Part shown: positions 8,611 through 17,584 of the stretch, in pieces
How positions within the stretch are numbered: position 1 is the stretch's first letter
Layout: the number at the start of each line of letters is the position of its first letter
NCBI GenBank assembly: GCA_015066385.1
Contig: SVOJ01000003.1
Span: 62,001-126,000, forward strand
Length of the DNA stretch: 64,000 nt
Reading direction: 5' to 3'
From: Oscillospiraceae bacterium
GTDB taxonomy: Bacteria; Bacillota; Clostridia; Oscillospirales; Acutalibacteraceae
Program-made: the position numbers and the translations under genes
Notes under the pieces: model-generated
Database searches by the model: none
What the model was told of the DNA's origin: nothing
The model's input: the letters and a program-made list of their open reading frames with translations, nothing else

Positions 8611-9696
8611 ATGTCGAACAGACTGTTTCAAGGGGTTATCCATCAGATGAAGGATTCTGTCGGTCGCACAATCGGCATTGTCGATGAAAGCGGTACGGTG
8701 ATTGCTTGCAGTGAACTCAGCAAAATTGGAGAAAACAGCGGTATCGCTCCTGTTACCGTTTTTTCTGCCGGACAAACATTAACTACGGGCGGGTATACGT
8801 ACTGTTGTTTCGGGTCTCCCGTGCAACCCGAATATGCGGTTTTTGTGGAAGGCGCGGATATGCTTTCTGAAAAATATGCATCAATCCTTGTTGTTTCTTT
8901 GATGAGCATCAAACAGTTCTATGATGAAAAATATGACCGTAGTAATTTCATCAAGAATGTAATGCTTGATAATATTTTGCCCGGTGATATCTATCTGAAG
9001 TCAAGAGAACTGCACTTCAATAATGATGCACAACGTTGTGTGATTCTGATCCGCCTTGCCGAAAACGGTGATGCTTCTTTGTTTGATACCGTTCAAAGTC
9101 TGTTCCCCGACAAAAACAAGGACTTTGTTATCAATATCAATGAAACTGATATTGCTGTAATAAAAGAAGTTGCAGCGGGAACAGAAGCAAGAGATCTTGA
9201 AAAACTTGCCCGTTCTATTGTTGATACCCTTGCGGCAGAAACCACCGTGCAGATTGTTGCCGGCATCGGTACCGTCATCCGCAGTATCCGCGATCTTGCC
9301 AAGAGTTTCAAAGAAGCACAGATGTCGCTTGAGGTCGGTAAAGTGTTTGACACGGAAAAAACAATTGTCAGTTATGAAAATCTCGGCATTGCCCGTCTGA
9401 TTTATCAGTTGCCTACAACGCTTTGTGATATGTTCCTGCGCGAAGTATTCAAGCGCGGTTCCATTGAAACGCTTGATCATGAAACATTGTTCACAATTCA
9501 GAAATTCTTTGAAAACAACCTGAATGTTTCCGAAACTTCCAGAAAACTGTTTGTGCACAGAAATACACTTGTTTATCGTCTTGAAAAAATCCGCAAACTG
9601 ACGGGGCTTGATCTGCGCGAATTTGATGATGCAATCGTTTTTAAAGTTGCATTGATGGTAAAGAAGTACATTGACACTTCTCCTATTAAGTATTGA
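8611..9696 (+). CDS. CdaR/PucR-type transcriptional regulator
   Basis: Cytoplasmic DNA-binding regulator of 361 aa. The N-terminal 120 residues or so (GRTIGIVDESGTVIACSE) resemble the sugar-diacid recognition domain of CdaR. A central GGDEF-like regulatory region follows. The C-terminal PucR-type helix-turn-helix is clear (FFENNLNVSETSRKLFVHRN followed by TLVYRLEKIRKLTGLDLR). The start ATG follows AAGGAG at a good distance, and the gene has its own promoter. It sits directly upstream of ftsE-ftsX and the M23 peptidase on the same strand, 122 bp away, so it may control that cluster; its ligand cannot be told from the sequence. The family assignment is firm at the C-terminus and moderate at the N-terminus. 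Confidence 0.85.
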   Translation: MSNRLFQGVIHQMKDSVGRTIGIVDESGTVIACSELSKIGENSGIAPVTVFSAGQTLTTGGYTYCCFGSPVQPEYAVFVEGADMLSEKYASILVVSLMSIKQFYDEKYDRSNFIKNVMLDNILPGDIYLKSRELHFNNDAQRCVILIRLAENGDASLFDTVQSLFPDKNKDFVININETDIAVIKEVAAGTEARDLEKLARSIVDTLAAETTVQIVAGIGTVIRSIRDLAKSFKEAQMSLEVGKVFDTEKTIVSYENLGIARLIYQLPTTLCDMFLREVFKRGSIETLDHETLFTIQKFFENNLNVSETSRKLFVHRNTLVYRLEKIRKLTGLDLREFDDAIVFKVALMVKKYIDTSPIKY

Positions 9697-9728
9697 TTTA
9701 GTAACATTTATTGATTCAGTAATATTTA
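9693..9728 (+). repeat. Tandem 18-bp direct repeat between the regulator gene and ftsE
   Basis: 9693-9710 and 9711-9728 are two adjacent 18-bp copies of TTGATTyAGTAAyATTTA that differ at two positions. The first copy contains the stop codon of the upstream gene. A short hairpin CGGGG/CCCCG (9771-9775/9785-9789) follows before ftsE. Confidence 0.7.
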
Positions 9729-9818
9729 AGGAAAGTATATAAAATTTTTATTCGGATTTGAAGAAAAAAACGGGGCATGGCAAACCCCGATACGGTTTTG
9801 AATAAACCGGGAGGATTT

Positions 9819-10739
9819 ATGATTGATTTTAAAAATGTAACCAAGATGTACAAGAACGGAACAAAAGCCCTGAATGATGTTTCTTTGCACATTGACAAGG
9901 GTGAATTCGTTTTTATCCTCGGCGCATCCGGTGCGGGTAAAAGTACATTTCTGAAAACGCTCATGCGTGAAGAATTGCCCAGTTCCGGTTCTGTCGTGGT
10001 CAATGATGTGGATCTTGTTCACATCAAGCCCAGAAAAATTCCCTATTTCAGAAGGACGCTCGGCATCGTATTTCAGGATTTCCGTTTGATTCCCACTATG
10101 ACAGTGTATGACAATGTTGCATTTGCATTGTACTGCACCGGTGCAAAATCAAAAGAAATTTCCCGTCGTGTTGCTTATGCACTCAGCCTTGTAGGTCTCA
10201 CGGGTAAAGCGAAAAATTATCCGAATGAACTTTCGGGCGGCGAACAGCAGCGCGTTGCTTTGGCAAGAGCACTTGTAAACAAAGCAGAAATCATTATTGC
10301 TGACGAGCCGACGGGCAATATTGACCCTGAAATGTCCAAGGAAATTGTGGATCTGTTGAATCACATCAATATCAACAACGGCACAACCATTGTTATGGTT
10401 ACCCATGAGCATGATCTTGTCAAACAGTATAACAAGAGAACCATTACCATCAAAAGCGGTTGCGTAATATCTGATACTGCACACCCCGAAATTGCCGAAG
10501 AAATCGGTGAAGTGGAAGATGTGAATCTTGCAGCTCCCAGCGGATTTTACCATCCGCCGACAGAAAATGTTGAAATTGAAGATTTTCTGCAGTCCTACGG
10601 TCATGAAGATAACGCAGAGGAAGAAGCGAATGATGTTGTTTTTGCCGGTGTAAACGATGATGCCAATGTCGAAATTTCAGCTGATCTCCGTCCTCCTGTT
10701 GTTGCTGATCCGGAAGCCGACAGCAAAGCAGTGAATTGA
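9819..10739 (+). CDS. ftsE: Cell division ATP-binding protein FtsE with acidic C-terminal tail
   Basis: ABC-type ATPase (306 aa) that pairs with FtsX at the membrane and controls a cell-wall hydrolase during division or elongation. Walker A is GASGAGKST, the signature is [15 protein letters not shown] and Walker B is IIIADEPTGNIDP. The ATG at 9819 has GGGAGG five bases upstream; the frame is open from 9777, but no good site precedes that codon. Ordinary FtsE ends near residue 228; here about 75 extra, strongly acidic residues follow (from about HPEIAEEIGEVEDVN to the end), with no recognised domain. ftsX starts 14 bp later and the M23 gene overlaps ftsX, so the three genes form an operon. Confidence 0.93.
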   Translation: MIDFKNVTKMYKNGTKALNDVSLHIDKGEFVFILGASGAGKSTFLKTLMREELPSSGSVVVNDVDLVHIKPRKIPYFRRTLGIVFQDFRLIPTMTVYDNVAFALYCTGAKSKEISRRVAYALSLVGLTGKAKNYPNELSGGEQQRVALARALVNKAEIIIADEPTGNIDPEMSKEIVDLLNHININNGTTIVMVTHEHDLVKQYNKRTITIKSGCVISDTAHPEIAEEIGEVEDVNLAAPSGFYHPPTENVEIEDFLQSYGHEDNAEEEANDVVFAGVNDDANVEISADLRPPVVADPEADSKAVN

Positions 10740-10753
10740 GAGGAGATGGTGAT

Positions 10754-11692
10754 ATGAGACAAAGAGGAAGTATCCGATATTTAGTTTCGGAAGGATTCAG
10801 AAATATTCATGCAAACAGATTGATGTCAGTTGCATCCATTGCAGTTTTGGTCGCATGTCTTGTTATGATCGGAAGCGCGTGCATGATTTTTATCAATGTT
10901 CAGTCTGCCGTTGAGCAGGTTGGTCAGCAGAATGTTATCATGGTGTTTGTTGATGATGCACCGGAAGATGCAGATCGTGAATCATATATTGATACTTGTG
11001 AAATTGCGATAAAAAACATTGATAATATCTCCGAGATCACTTTTGTCAGTCGTGAAGACGGATTTCAGACGATTGTTGATGAATTAAGTGAAAATGCTTC
11101 TGTTTTATCGGAAACGGATGCCGCTTTTTTGCCGGACGGATTCAAAGTAACGGTAAAAGATATGAATCTGTTTGAGAATACGGTTGCACAGATTCAGGAA
11201 TTGCCGCAGGTGATTCATGTCCGGCAGAATTCCGACCTTGCGATTCGTTTGCAGAATATCAGTGAAGCAATTACATATATCAGCATTGCTATTGTGCTTA
11301 TGTTATTCTTTGTTGCGCTGTTTATCATTGCAAATACCATCCGCATTACCATGCACTCAAGAAGACTGGAAATCAGCATTATGAAAGCTGTCGGTGCAAC
11401 CAACTGGTTCATTCGCCTTCCGTTTATTGTTGAAGGTGTTGTGATCGGCATTATATCCGCCTGCATTAGTATTCTGTTGTTGTTCGGTCTGTATATGGTT
11501 GCAGGAACCGCATTGCAGAATGTTTTCAGCATTTTCAATTCCGAAGTGGTAGGTTTTGCCGCATACGCAATTCCGATTTTCCTCGGTTTCCTTGTTGTCA
11601 GCGTATTTACAGGCGGATTAGGAAGCGTATTCAGTATCGGAAAATATTTAAAGGAACAGGGAGGTGTCGTTCTTAATGATGAAGACGAATAA
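10754..11692 (+). CDS. ftsX: Cell division permease FtsX
   Basis: Membrane partner of FtsE, 312 aa. There is one N-terminal membrane segment (MSVASIAVLVACLVMIGSAC), an extracellular domain of about 130 residues, and three C-terminal membrane segments. The FtsX domain contains RRLEISIMKAVGATNWFIR, the usual motif after TM2. I chose the ATG at 10754, eight bases after AGGAG; the TTG at 10736, which would overlap ftsE, has no ribosome site. The extracellular domain of FtsX normally contacts a coiled-coil peptidoglycan hydrolase, and the next gene encodes exactly such a protein, overlapping ftsX by 17 bases. Confidence 0.94.
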   Translation: MRQRGSIRYLVSEGFRNIHANRLMSVASIAVLVACLVMIGSACMIFINVQSAVEQVGQQNVIMVFVDDAPEDADRESYIDTCEIAIKNIDNISEITFVSREDGFQTIVDELSENASVLSETDAAFLPDGFKVTVKDMNLFENTVAQIQELPQVIHVRQNSDLAIRLQNISEAITYISIAIVLMLFFVALFIIANTIRITMHSRRLEISIMKAVGATNWFIRLPFIVEGVVIGIISACISILLLFGLYMVAGTALQNVFSIFNSEVVGFAAYAIPIFLGFLVVSVFTGGLGSVFSIGKYLKEQGGVVLNDEDE

Positions 11693-13073
11693 AAAATACT
11701 CTCGCTTTCTTGCACTTTTTACAGCTTTGGTTGTTATGCTCAGTTCATTTGCATTTCTTGTAAGTGCGAGCGAAGCCGATTTATCGGATGAAGAAAAAGC
11801 AGAAATTCAGGATCTTCGTGATCAGCAAGCCGAATTGGATGATAAAATTGCTGATGCCGAGGAGCAAATGGCAGCACTTGAGGATGACATAGCCAACGAA
11901 CAGGCATATGTTGAACAATTAACCATTCAACTTGATAATCTGACACAGCAGATTGATGTTCTCAATGAAAGCATTGATGCATATGAAACCGAAATTGATG
12001 CTTTGGAAGTTAAAATCGGGGAGAATGAAGGAATACTGTCTGAAATTGAAGGTGAAATGTATTCCTATCGCAAACAGGCTTTGGATCTTCAGCAATTGAG
12101 TGAAGATACCTATAACCTGCTTCTGGAGCGTTTGCGTTATATGTATATGACCGGCGAAACGACCGAACTGGAAGCTTTGTTGGATTCCCAATCCCTGTAT
12201 TCATTTTTGCTTCGTCTTGAATTGATCAATGCGATTGCAGAACGCGATGATGAGTTGATTGATACTATGCAGAAAAGTATTAAAGGAGCAAATGATGCAG
12301 AAGATAAGTTCCGCGAAAAGGCTGATGAGCAGCAAGCAATCATTACGGAACTTGAAAAGGACACTGCAGCCATTGAAGCGCAGCAGACTGAAGTGATTTC
12401 TGCTCGTTCAAAATTGGAAACCACGCAGGCGCAGCAGCAAGAGTTGTATCATGAGGCAATGACAAACATTGATAAACTCAATTCCGACATGGAAGGCTAT
12501 GATACTCTTGTTGATATGTATTACGCTGAGCGTGAAGAGTTCGACAATGAAATTGATCGTCTGATAGCAGAATACAGTGCAGCAAATCCCACACCACCTT
12601 CTTCCGGTGATTCTTCTAACGACTCTTCGCCTGACAATGGTTCTTCCGGTGGTAGTTACTCCAGCACCTATATTCATCCGCTTTCACAGTATTCCGATGT
12701 TTATATTTCTTCGGGTTACGGCGGAAGAACAGACCCTGCTACGGGTGCTTACAAGTATCACTATGCAATTGACCTTTGTCGTTATTCCGGCACATCTAAT
12801 CAGAACGTTGTTGCAGCTGCTGATGGAACGGTTGTTACTGCCGAATGGCATTCTTCCTATGGTTACTATGTGTTAATTGCACATGATACGGGTGTTTATA
12901 CTTTGATGGCACATAATAATTCCCTGCTTGTCAGTGAGGGCGATCGTGTTTCTCAGGGGGATGTTGTTGCCCTTTCCGGTGCTACCGGATATGTAACAGG
13001 TGCACATGTTCACTTTGAAGTCCGTGTCAACGGTGAAAAAGTCAATCCGTTGAATTATGTAACCATCGACTGA
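11676..13073 (+). CDS. Coiled-coil M23 peptidoglycan endopeptidase
   Basis: Exported murein hydrolase of 465 aa, an EnvC/PcsB-like partner for FtsEX. A signal peptide covers about residues 1-32 (FLALFTALVVMLSSFAFLVS). Two long coiled-coil segments run from about 40 to 300 (many DLRDQQAELDDKIADAEEQ-type heptads). A Ser/Gly/Pro-rich linker follows at about 305-330. The C-terminal LytM/M23 domain has the zinc ligands in YHYAIDL (HxxxD) and GAHVHFEV (HxH), so it should be an active metallopeptidase. The ATG at 11676 lies eleven bases after GGGAGG; a GTG at 11664 overlaps that site and is less likely. The gene overlaps ftsX by 17 bases and ends in its own terminator. Physical coupling to FtsX is inference from gene order and the coiled coil. 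Confidence 0.9.
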   Translation: MMKTNKKYSRFLALFTALVVMLSSFAFLVSASEADLSDEEKAEIQDLRDQQAELDDKIADAEEQMAALEDDIANEQAYVEQLTIQLDNLTQQIDVLNESIDAYETEIDALEVKIGENEGILSEIEGEMYSYRKQALDLQQLSEDTYNLLLERLRYMYMTGETTELEALLDSQSLYSFLLRLELINAIAERDDELIDTMQKSIKGANDAEDKFREKADEQQAIITELEKDTAAIEAQQTEVISARSKLETTQAQQQELYHEAMTNIDKLNSDMEGYDTLVDMYYAEREEFDNEIDRLIAEYSAANPTPPSSGDSSNDSSPDNGSSGGSYSSTYIHPLSQYSDVYISSGYGGRTDPATGAYKYHYAIDLCRYSGTSNQNVVAAADGTVVTAEWHSSYGYYVLIAHDTGVYTLMAHNNSLLVSEGDRVSQGDVVALSGATGYVTGAHVHFEVRVNGEKVNPLNYVTID

Positions 13074-13087
13074 GAAAACATAAAATT

Positions 13088-13126
13088 ACAGAGTGTTTGT
13101 TTTATGCAGACACTCTGTTTTTTTTT
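13088..13126 (+). terminator. Terminator after the ftsEX-M23 operon
   Basis: 9-bp stem ACAGAGTGT/ACACTCTGT followed by nine T. Confidence 0.88.
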
Positions 13127-13140
13127 GTCTTTTTCCGTGT

Positions 13141-13174
13141 TTCGACACTTTTTCTGCAATGACAGAGATATAAT
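13141..13174 (+). promoter_or_regulatory. Spo0A-type promoter of spoIIGA-sigE with 22-bp spacer
   Basis: TTCGACA (13141-13147) is the exact reverse complement of the Spo0A box TGTCGAA. It overlaps a -35-like TTCGAC (13141-13146) that lies 22 bp upstream of a perfect -10 TATAAT (13169-13174). The B. subtilis spoIIG promoter is known for the same unusual 22-bp spacing and for needing Spo0A~P with sigma-A RNA polymerase. No normally spaced -35 box is present. Confidence 0.75.
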
Positions 13175-13227
13175 GATGATACAGTTGTTGCTTGCAGCAA
13201 GAGGTATACTTCCGGTGGTGTGATTGC

Positions 13228-14124
13228 GTGAAAACAATTATATATGTTGATGTTTTATTGGCGGTTAATTTGCTGATCACTTACATTCTTTTGTTGTTGA
13301 CTTGTGCTGTGTTGAGAATGTATGTAAAAAAGATGCGGCTTGTTATTGGCGCAGTTCTCGGGGCTGTATATTCTTTGACTGTGCTTGCGCCGAATATGGG
13401 ATTTATCGCATCTGTGCTATTAAAATTCTTCATGTGCACAAGTATTGTTTGTGTTACATTTCGATTGAAAAATATAGGAATGATTTGCAAATGTTGTATA
13501 TGTTTTTTTACTGTAAATATTACTTTTTCCGGTTTGTTGTTGCTGTTTTCAACGATAATCAATCCTTCGTTTGTTCATATCCGGAATGCAAACATTTATG
13601 TAAATCTGGATTTTCCGTTACTGTTTTTTATGACGTGCATTGGTTATATAATTTTAAAAGTGGTAATAAATCTATTTCACGCAGCACCATCTAACGAAAT
13701 ATACAGAGTCAGAATTTATATTGACGGTCTGTTTGCAGAAACAACAGCAGCAGTGGACAGTGGAAATACATTGTTTGATCCGATGAGCGGAAGGCCTGTC
13801 AGCATACTTTGCCAAAGTGTTTTGATGCCGTTGTTGCCGAGAAATGTGAAGGCATTTGTTGCAGGTGATTTTGATACCGTAAAGACATTTGAGAATGGCT
13901 GGGAAACACGAATCTCCGTTATTGGTGCGGAGTTTGCTGTGGGCGGATCAGTGCTAACGACGGTAAAGGTTGACATGGTTGAAATTATCAAAGAGAATCA
14001 AAAAACAGAATACAAAAACTGCGTACTCGCGCTGACGGAAAAAACATTTGACGGTTTGCAGTGTCAGATGCTTTTGCATCCGTCATTGATTGGTTTACAA
14101 ACGGAACGGGGAGGACTACTATGA
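13228..14124 (+). CDS. spoIIGA: SpoIIGA, pro-sigma-E processing aspartic protease
   Basis: Membrane protease of 298 aa that removes the pro-sequence of sigma-E in the mother cell. The N-terminal half has about five membrane segments ([19 protein letters not shown] at the start). The C-terminal half is the aspartic protease domain, with the active-site motif [17 protein letters not shown] around residue 180. The start is the GTG at 13228, giving the family-typical MxxxIYVDVLxxxN beginning; GGTGGTG lies upstream as a ribosome site. The stop overlaps the sigE start in ATGA, the usual coupling. Expression should be Spo0A-dependent from the 22-bp-spaced promoter. Length and order match spoIIGA-sigE loci. 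Confidence 0.95.
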   Translation: MKTIIYVDVLLAVNLLITYILLLLTCAVLRMYVKKMRLVIGAVLGAVYSLTVLAPNMGFIASVLLKFFMCTSIVCVTFRLKNIGMICKCCICFFTVNITFSGLLLLFSTIINPSFVHIRNANIYVNLDFPLLFFMTCIGYIILKVVINLFHAAPSNEIYRVRIYIDGLFAETTAAVDSGNTLFDPMSGRPVSILCQSVLMPLLPRNVKAFVAGDFDTVKTFENGWETRISVIGAEFAVGGSVLTTVKVDMVEIIKENQKTEYKNCVLALTEKTFDGLQCQMLLHPSLIGLQTERGGLL

Positions 14125-14834
14125 AAATAATATTGCATGATGTCGGAATTCATAAATTATATTTATGGTTGCTCGGCAAGGGGAGTCTTTTATATATCAG
14201 TGGACCACAGGTTTTGCCTGCGCCGCTAAAAAACGATGAGGAAAATAATTTGATTGCCCGTATTGCGCAAGGTGACAATACGGCAAGGGAACCGTTGATT
14301 GTCCATAATTTGCGCCTGGTGGTTTACATAGCACAAAAATTTGATAATACCGGGGTTTCGCAGGAAGATCTTGTTTCAATCGGAACGATCGGATTGATTA
14401 AAGCCGTAAATACATTTTGCCCGGATAAAAATATAAAACTGGCGACGTATGCGAGCAGATGCATCAGCAATGAAATTCTTATGTATCTGCGAAAAAACGG
14501 AAATTTGCGCAATGAAGTTTCTTTGGATGAACCGTTGAATACGGATTGGGACGGAAATGAATTGCATTTCAGTGATGTATTGACGGATCCCGTGCAGAAT
14601 GTCGGATCTGATCTTGAAAATGAAGATGATATACATTTGCTTATGCAGTGTGTTGAAAAACTGCCGTCACGTGAAAAAGAAATTATCACGTTACGCTTTG
14701 GTTTGTTCGGCAATAAGGAATATACACAAAAGGAAGTCGCAGATATAATGGGGATTTCACAAAGTTACATATCGCGACTTGAAAAGAAAATACTCAAGCG
14801 ACTAAAGAAAGAAATAGAAAAAGAGGATACATGA
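14121..14834 (+). CDS. sigE: Sporulation sigma factor sigma-E precursor
   Basis: Mother-cell-specific sigma factor made as a membrane-bound pro-protein, 237 aa. The first 30 residues or so (hydrophobic [17 protein letters not shown], then [14 protein letters not shown]) match the pro-region and its SpoIIGA cleavage area. Region 2 includes [20 protein letters not shown] and [20 protein letters not shown]. Region 4 has the helix-turn-helix [19 protein letters not shown]. The ATG at 14121 is seven bases after GGGGAGG and overlaps the spoIIGA stop. In many Clostridia and Bacilli sigG follows sigE; here a terminator and a convergent transporter gene come next, so sigG must lie elsewhere. Confidence 0.96.
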   Translation: MKIILHDVGIHKLYLWLLGKGSLLYISGPQVLPAPLKNDEENNLIARIAQGDNTAREPLIVHNLRLVVYIAQKFDNTGVSQEDLVSIGTIGLIKAVNTFCPDKNIKLATYASRCISNEILMYLRKNGNLRNEVSLDEPLNTDWDGNELHFSDVLTDPVQNVGSDLENEDDIHLLMQCVEKLPSREKEIITLRFGLFGNKEYTQKEVADIMGISQSYISRLEKKILKRLKKEIEKEDT

Positions 14835-14837
14835 AAA

Positions 14838-14869
14838 GCACCGCCCGGATTTCACAATCCGGGCGGTGC
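14838..14869. terminator. Bidirectional terminator between sigE and the symporter gene
   Basis: Perfect 14-bp G+C-rich stem GCACCGCCCGGATT/AATCCGGGCGGTGC with a 4-nt loop. T-rich sequence follows on both strands. Confidence 0.88.
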
Positions 14870-14878
14870 AGTCATTCT

Positions 14879-17380
14879 TTAATTTTTTCTTTTGGCTTTT
14901 GCGGCGGCCTTCTGGGCATCTTTTTCTTCTTCCATACGTTTCTGTTCAGCAATTTGTTGTTCTCTTGTTGCTTCGGCGCGTTGTTTTGCATCTTCGTACT
15001 GTTCGGCAATTTCGTCGAAGTGTGTGTAATTTTCTTGCTGAGCAATCAGCTTTTCGGAATCGATATACGGTTTTGCTGCACGGTTGAAGTAAGCATGCTT
15101 GTCCATTTCCTGTTTTGCGTTCTTTTGTGCAGCATCACGCTGTTTTTTCAGTCCTTTGATTTGTGTTTTTAAGGAAGAAACAGCTGCCTTGTCTTTTGAC
15201 TTCTTAGCCTCTTTCAGCTGTAGATAGCACTGTTTAAGTTGTGCATTGCAGTTGTCTTCTTCATCAAAGTGTTGTTCAAGAATTTTGAAATCAGGCTGCA
15301 CAAGGTCTTCTGCATTCTTGAAGTACTTGTTGATTGATTTGCAGGAAGAGATTCTCTTTTTTGCAAGTTCAATTGCAAACTTGCGCATTTCTTTTTCTTC
15401 CACAGTTTCCTTGGGCATATTGCGTGCAGTTTTGAGTTCAGCTTTAAGTTCGCTGAGATTGGCGGTTAACAGGCCGTTCAGCCCTGCATTATATACTTTT
15501 TTACTTTCGGCAATGCTGAATCTGCCGGTCTCCGAAGAGAATTTGTCAAGTTCTTCGCATACAAATTTTGCAATTTCGATATCTTCGTTGAATTTAAGTG
15601 CAGCATTATAAGCCTTCTTTGCTTCCTTTTTTGCCGCCTTTTCCTTGATGTTTCGATAATCTTTTTTGCTGATTACTTTCGGTGTTTCGACTGCCATCTG
15701 ACGGGAATAACGTATGATGTCAATACCTTCTACAAGATCTGCATCTTTGGAAACGCCGTTTGCGTAGTCTTCAAACAAGGCTCTGACCTTAAGGACATTG
15801 ACAACAGAACGTTGTTTTCTTTCGTTGAAATCGTACCAAATGTAAGGAATAACATTCAGCAGTGCACCAAATGCAGCAACAACAATCAGAACTTTAACAA
15901 GACTCAAAAGAATATCAGGATCATATAGTGCGGAAAGCGCATTGTTGTAGTTATCCTGCCCTTCGGCAAGTTGTTTTGCAAGCATCTCACCGACCGTTGT
16001 TTCGCCGTCGCCGAGTAAGCGGGAAAGGATCTCAGGGCGTGATGTAACAATGGCAGCATTTTCTTTTGTCAGACCGTTTCTTTCATAGATAATGGGAAGA
16101 ACGGAAGAAGTCAGAAGGGTGATAACCGTACCGATGGTAGTAACCGCAGAGAACATGCCGTCGATTCTTTCACCGGTTTTGTATTGCTGATAGTCACGAA
16201 TATCGGCCTGAATGGACGGATTAAGGATGTGCGCAAAGGAACCCATGAAAGCATTCAGATACAGACAGCCCAGAATAAGCCAAATCGTAAGATTATGTAT
16301 CTCGTTTACAAAGGGAAGCATCATGAGAATGAATACAACATTAAAAAGATTGGTTACGATCAGAACCGCTTTTTTACCCCATTTGCGGATACAGAAGGGG
16401 GCAAGCAACATGCCCCAAAGAGATGCATTGCCGTATACAGTGACAACGATACTGTATACGTCACCATCGCATGCACCGCCGTAGGTGTGCATCCAGTACA
16501 TGATGTTTGCGTAAGAGGATTCAAGGAAACCGATCCAGGAAGCAAGGGAAATGATCCAGAAATATTTGTTTTTCGCAACGGCTTTTAAGGCATCAAAAAA
16601 TTTAATCTGAACAACGTGCGTTTTTGCCTGCACAATTTTTTCCTCGGTGTTTTTGTAAACAACAATGCAAAGCAACAAACCCATGACCGTGAGCAGGGGA
16701 TACAAAAATCTGTAAACACGGATATCGGTCATGTTGGAATGGAAAATGTGTTCCGCAATCAAAGGGGTGAACAGATTTACAAGCGTAGGCGCAAGTGAGT
16801 AAACAACACTTTTTACGGATGCAACATCAGCACGTTCCTGTGAGTCGGGAGAAAGAACGTGAATAAGGTTTTCATATGCATCATAGAAGAAATAATAAAC
16901 GAAGTGTAAAAGCAGATTCAGCACCATGATAATGGCGCATTTTGCTATGTAAGCTCTTGTTTCGCCGAACAACATACCTTCACCGACGATGTCGGGCAAT
17001 TTGTTGTACGGAAACCAGACCATCAGATTGCAGATGAGTGCTGCGGGAATTGCCATTGTAACGATGTAAGGACGGTATTTACCCGCTTTGTTTCGTGTGT
17101 TATCGATGATATTTGCACGGATGCCAGTCAGGGGAATATTGGCAAGAACAGCAATGACATACATGACATACATGTCCGTCGGGTCAACGCCCAATGTGCT
17201 GGACAGCAAAGTGTTGTTTGTTGCCAACAAACATGCCGTTCCGAGCGTTATGATCATGTACGCACCGATGCCACCGCCTGAATAGGCGGCAATTTCTTTG
17301 AATGTCATGTAGCGTCCCACCGCCGGCATATTCCAATAAACGCGTACATCAGACAGCAGGGATTTGATTTTGTTTACCAC
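14879..17380 (-). CDS. GPH-family (MFS_2) symporter with long coiled-coil C-terminal domain
   Basis: Membrane transporter of 833 aa. Residues 1 to about 505 are a glycoside-pentoside-hexuronide:cation symporter-like domain with about 12 membrane helices (for example GIGAYMIITLGTACLLATN, LLLHFVYYFFYDAYEN). Residues of about 510-833 form a charged, Lys/Glu/Ala-rich, largely coiled-coil cytoplasmic region ending EEEKDAQKAAAKAKRKN. Most GPH symporters are 450-500 aa, so the tail is unusual. I chose GTG at 17380, seven bases after GGGAGG; the ATG at 17407 would sit at the predicted transcription start of the extended -10 promoter. The substrate is unknown. The gene stands alone between two terminators. 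Confidence 0.82.
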   Translation of the reverse strand: MVNKIKSLLSDVRVYWNMPAVGRYMTFKEIAAYSGGGIGAYMIITLGTACLLATNNTLLSSTLGVDPTDMYVMYVIAVLANIPLTGIRANIIDNTRNKAGKYRPYIVTMAIPAALICNLMVWFPYNKLPDIVGEGMLFGETRAYIAKCAIIMVLNLLLHFVYYFFYDAYENLIHVLSPDSQERADVASVKSVVYSLAPTLVNLFTPLIAEHIFHSNMTDIRVYRFLYPLLTVMGLLLCIVVYKNTEEKIVQAKTHVVQIKFFDALKAVAKNKYFWIISLASWIGFLESSYANIMYWMHTYGGACDGDVYSIVVTVYGNASLWGMLLAPFCIRKWGKKAVLIVTNLFNVVFILMMLPFVNEIHNLTIWLILGCLYLNAFMGSFAHILNPSIQADIRDYQQYKTGERIDGMFSAVTTIGTVITLLTSSVLPIIYERNGLTKENAAIVTSRPEILSRLLGDGETTVGEMLAKQLAEGQDNYNNALSALYDPDILLSLVKVLIVVAAFGALLNVIPYIWYDFNERKQRSVVNVLKVRALFEDYANGVSKDADLVEGIDIIRYSRQMAVETPKVISKKDYRNIKEKAAKKEAKKAYNAALKFNEDIEIAKFVCEELDKFSSETGRFSIAESKKVYNAGLNGLLTANLSELKAELKTARNMPKETVEEKEMRKFAIELAKKRISSCKSINKYFKNAEDLVQPDFKILEQHFDEEDNCNAQLKQCYLQLKEAKKSKDKAAVSSLKTQIKGLKKQRDAAQKNAKQEMDKHAYFNRAAKPYIDSEKLIAQQENYTHFDEIAEQYEDAKQRAEATREQQIAEQKRMEEEKDAQKAAAKAKRKN

Positions 17381-17414
17381 TGTGTAACCTCCCGAAAAAG
17401 AATACATTTTTTAT

Positions 17415-17423
17415 ATTATACCA
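17415..17423 (-). promoter_or_regulatory. Extended -10 promoter of the symporter gene
   Basis: On the minus strand TGG-TATAAT forms an extended -10 (TATAAT at 17415-17420, TGG at 17421-17423). There is no good -35 box 17 bp upstream. The predicted start site is near 17408. Confidence 0.6.
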
Positions 17424-17530
17424 CAATAAGAAATTATTTTCTATAGATAACTGTGAATACAATAAAAAATTGTGAAGGTTAACAAAGAAATTGGTCTGTT
17501 TTAGGGCAAAACGACAATAGAAAGCAATCA

Positions 17531-17566
17531 AAAAAATGAACCCACACAGTTTTTCTGCATGGGTTC
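17531..17566 (-). terminator. Terminator after the alcohol dehydrogenase gene
   Basis: On the minus strand, stem GAACCCA...TGGGTTC with an inner CAG/CTG pairing, followed by TCATTTTTT. Confidence 0.8.
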
Positions 17567-17584
17567 GATAATCAGAATTGAATC

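Noticed and set aside
9771-9789. CGGGG/CCCCG hairpin before ftsE as a terminator
   Set aside because: The stem is only 5 bp and lacks a following T run on either strand at the right place.
17381-17407. ATG at 17407 as start of the symporter
   Set aside because: It coincides with the predicted transcription start, while GTG 17380 has GGGAGG at proper distance.
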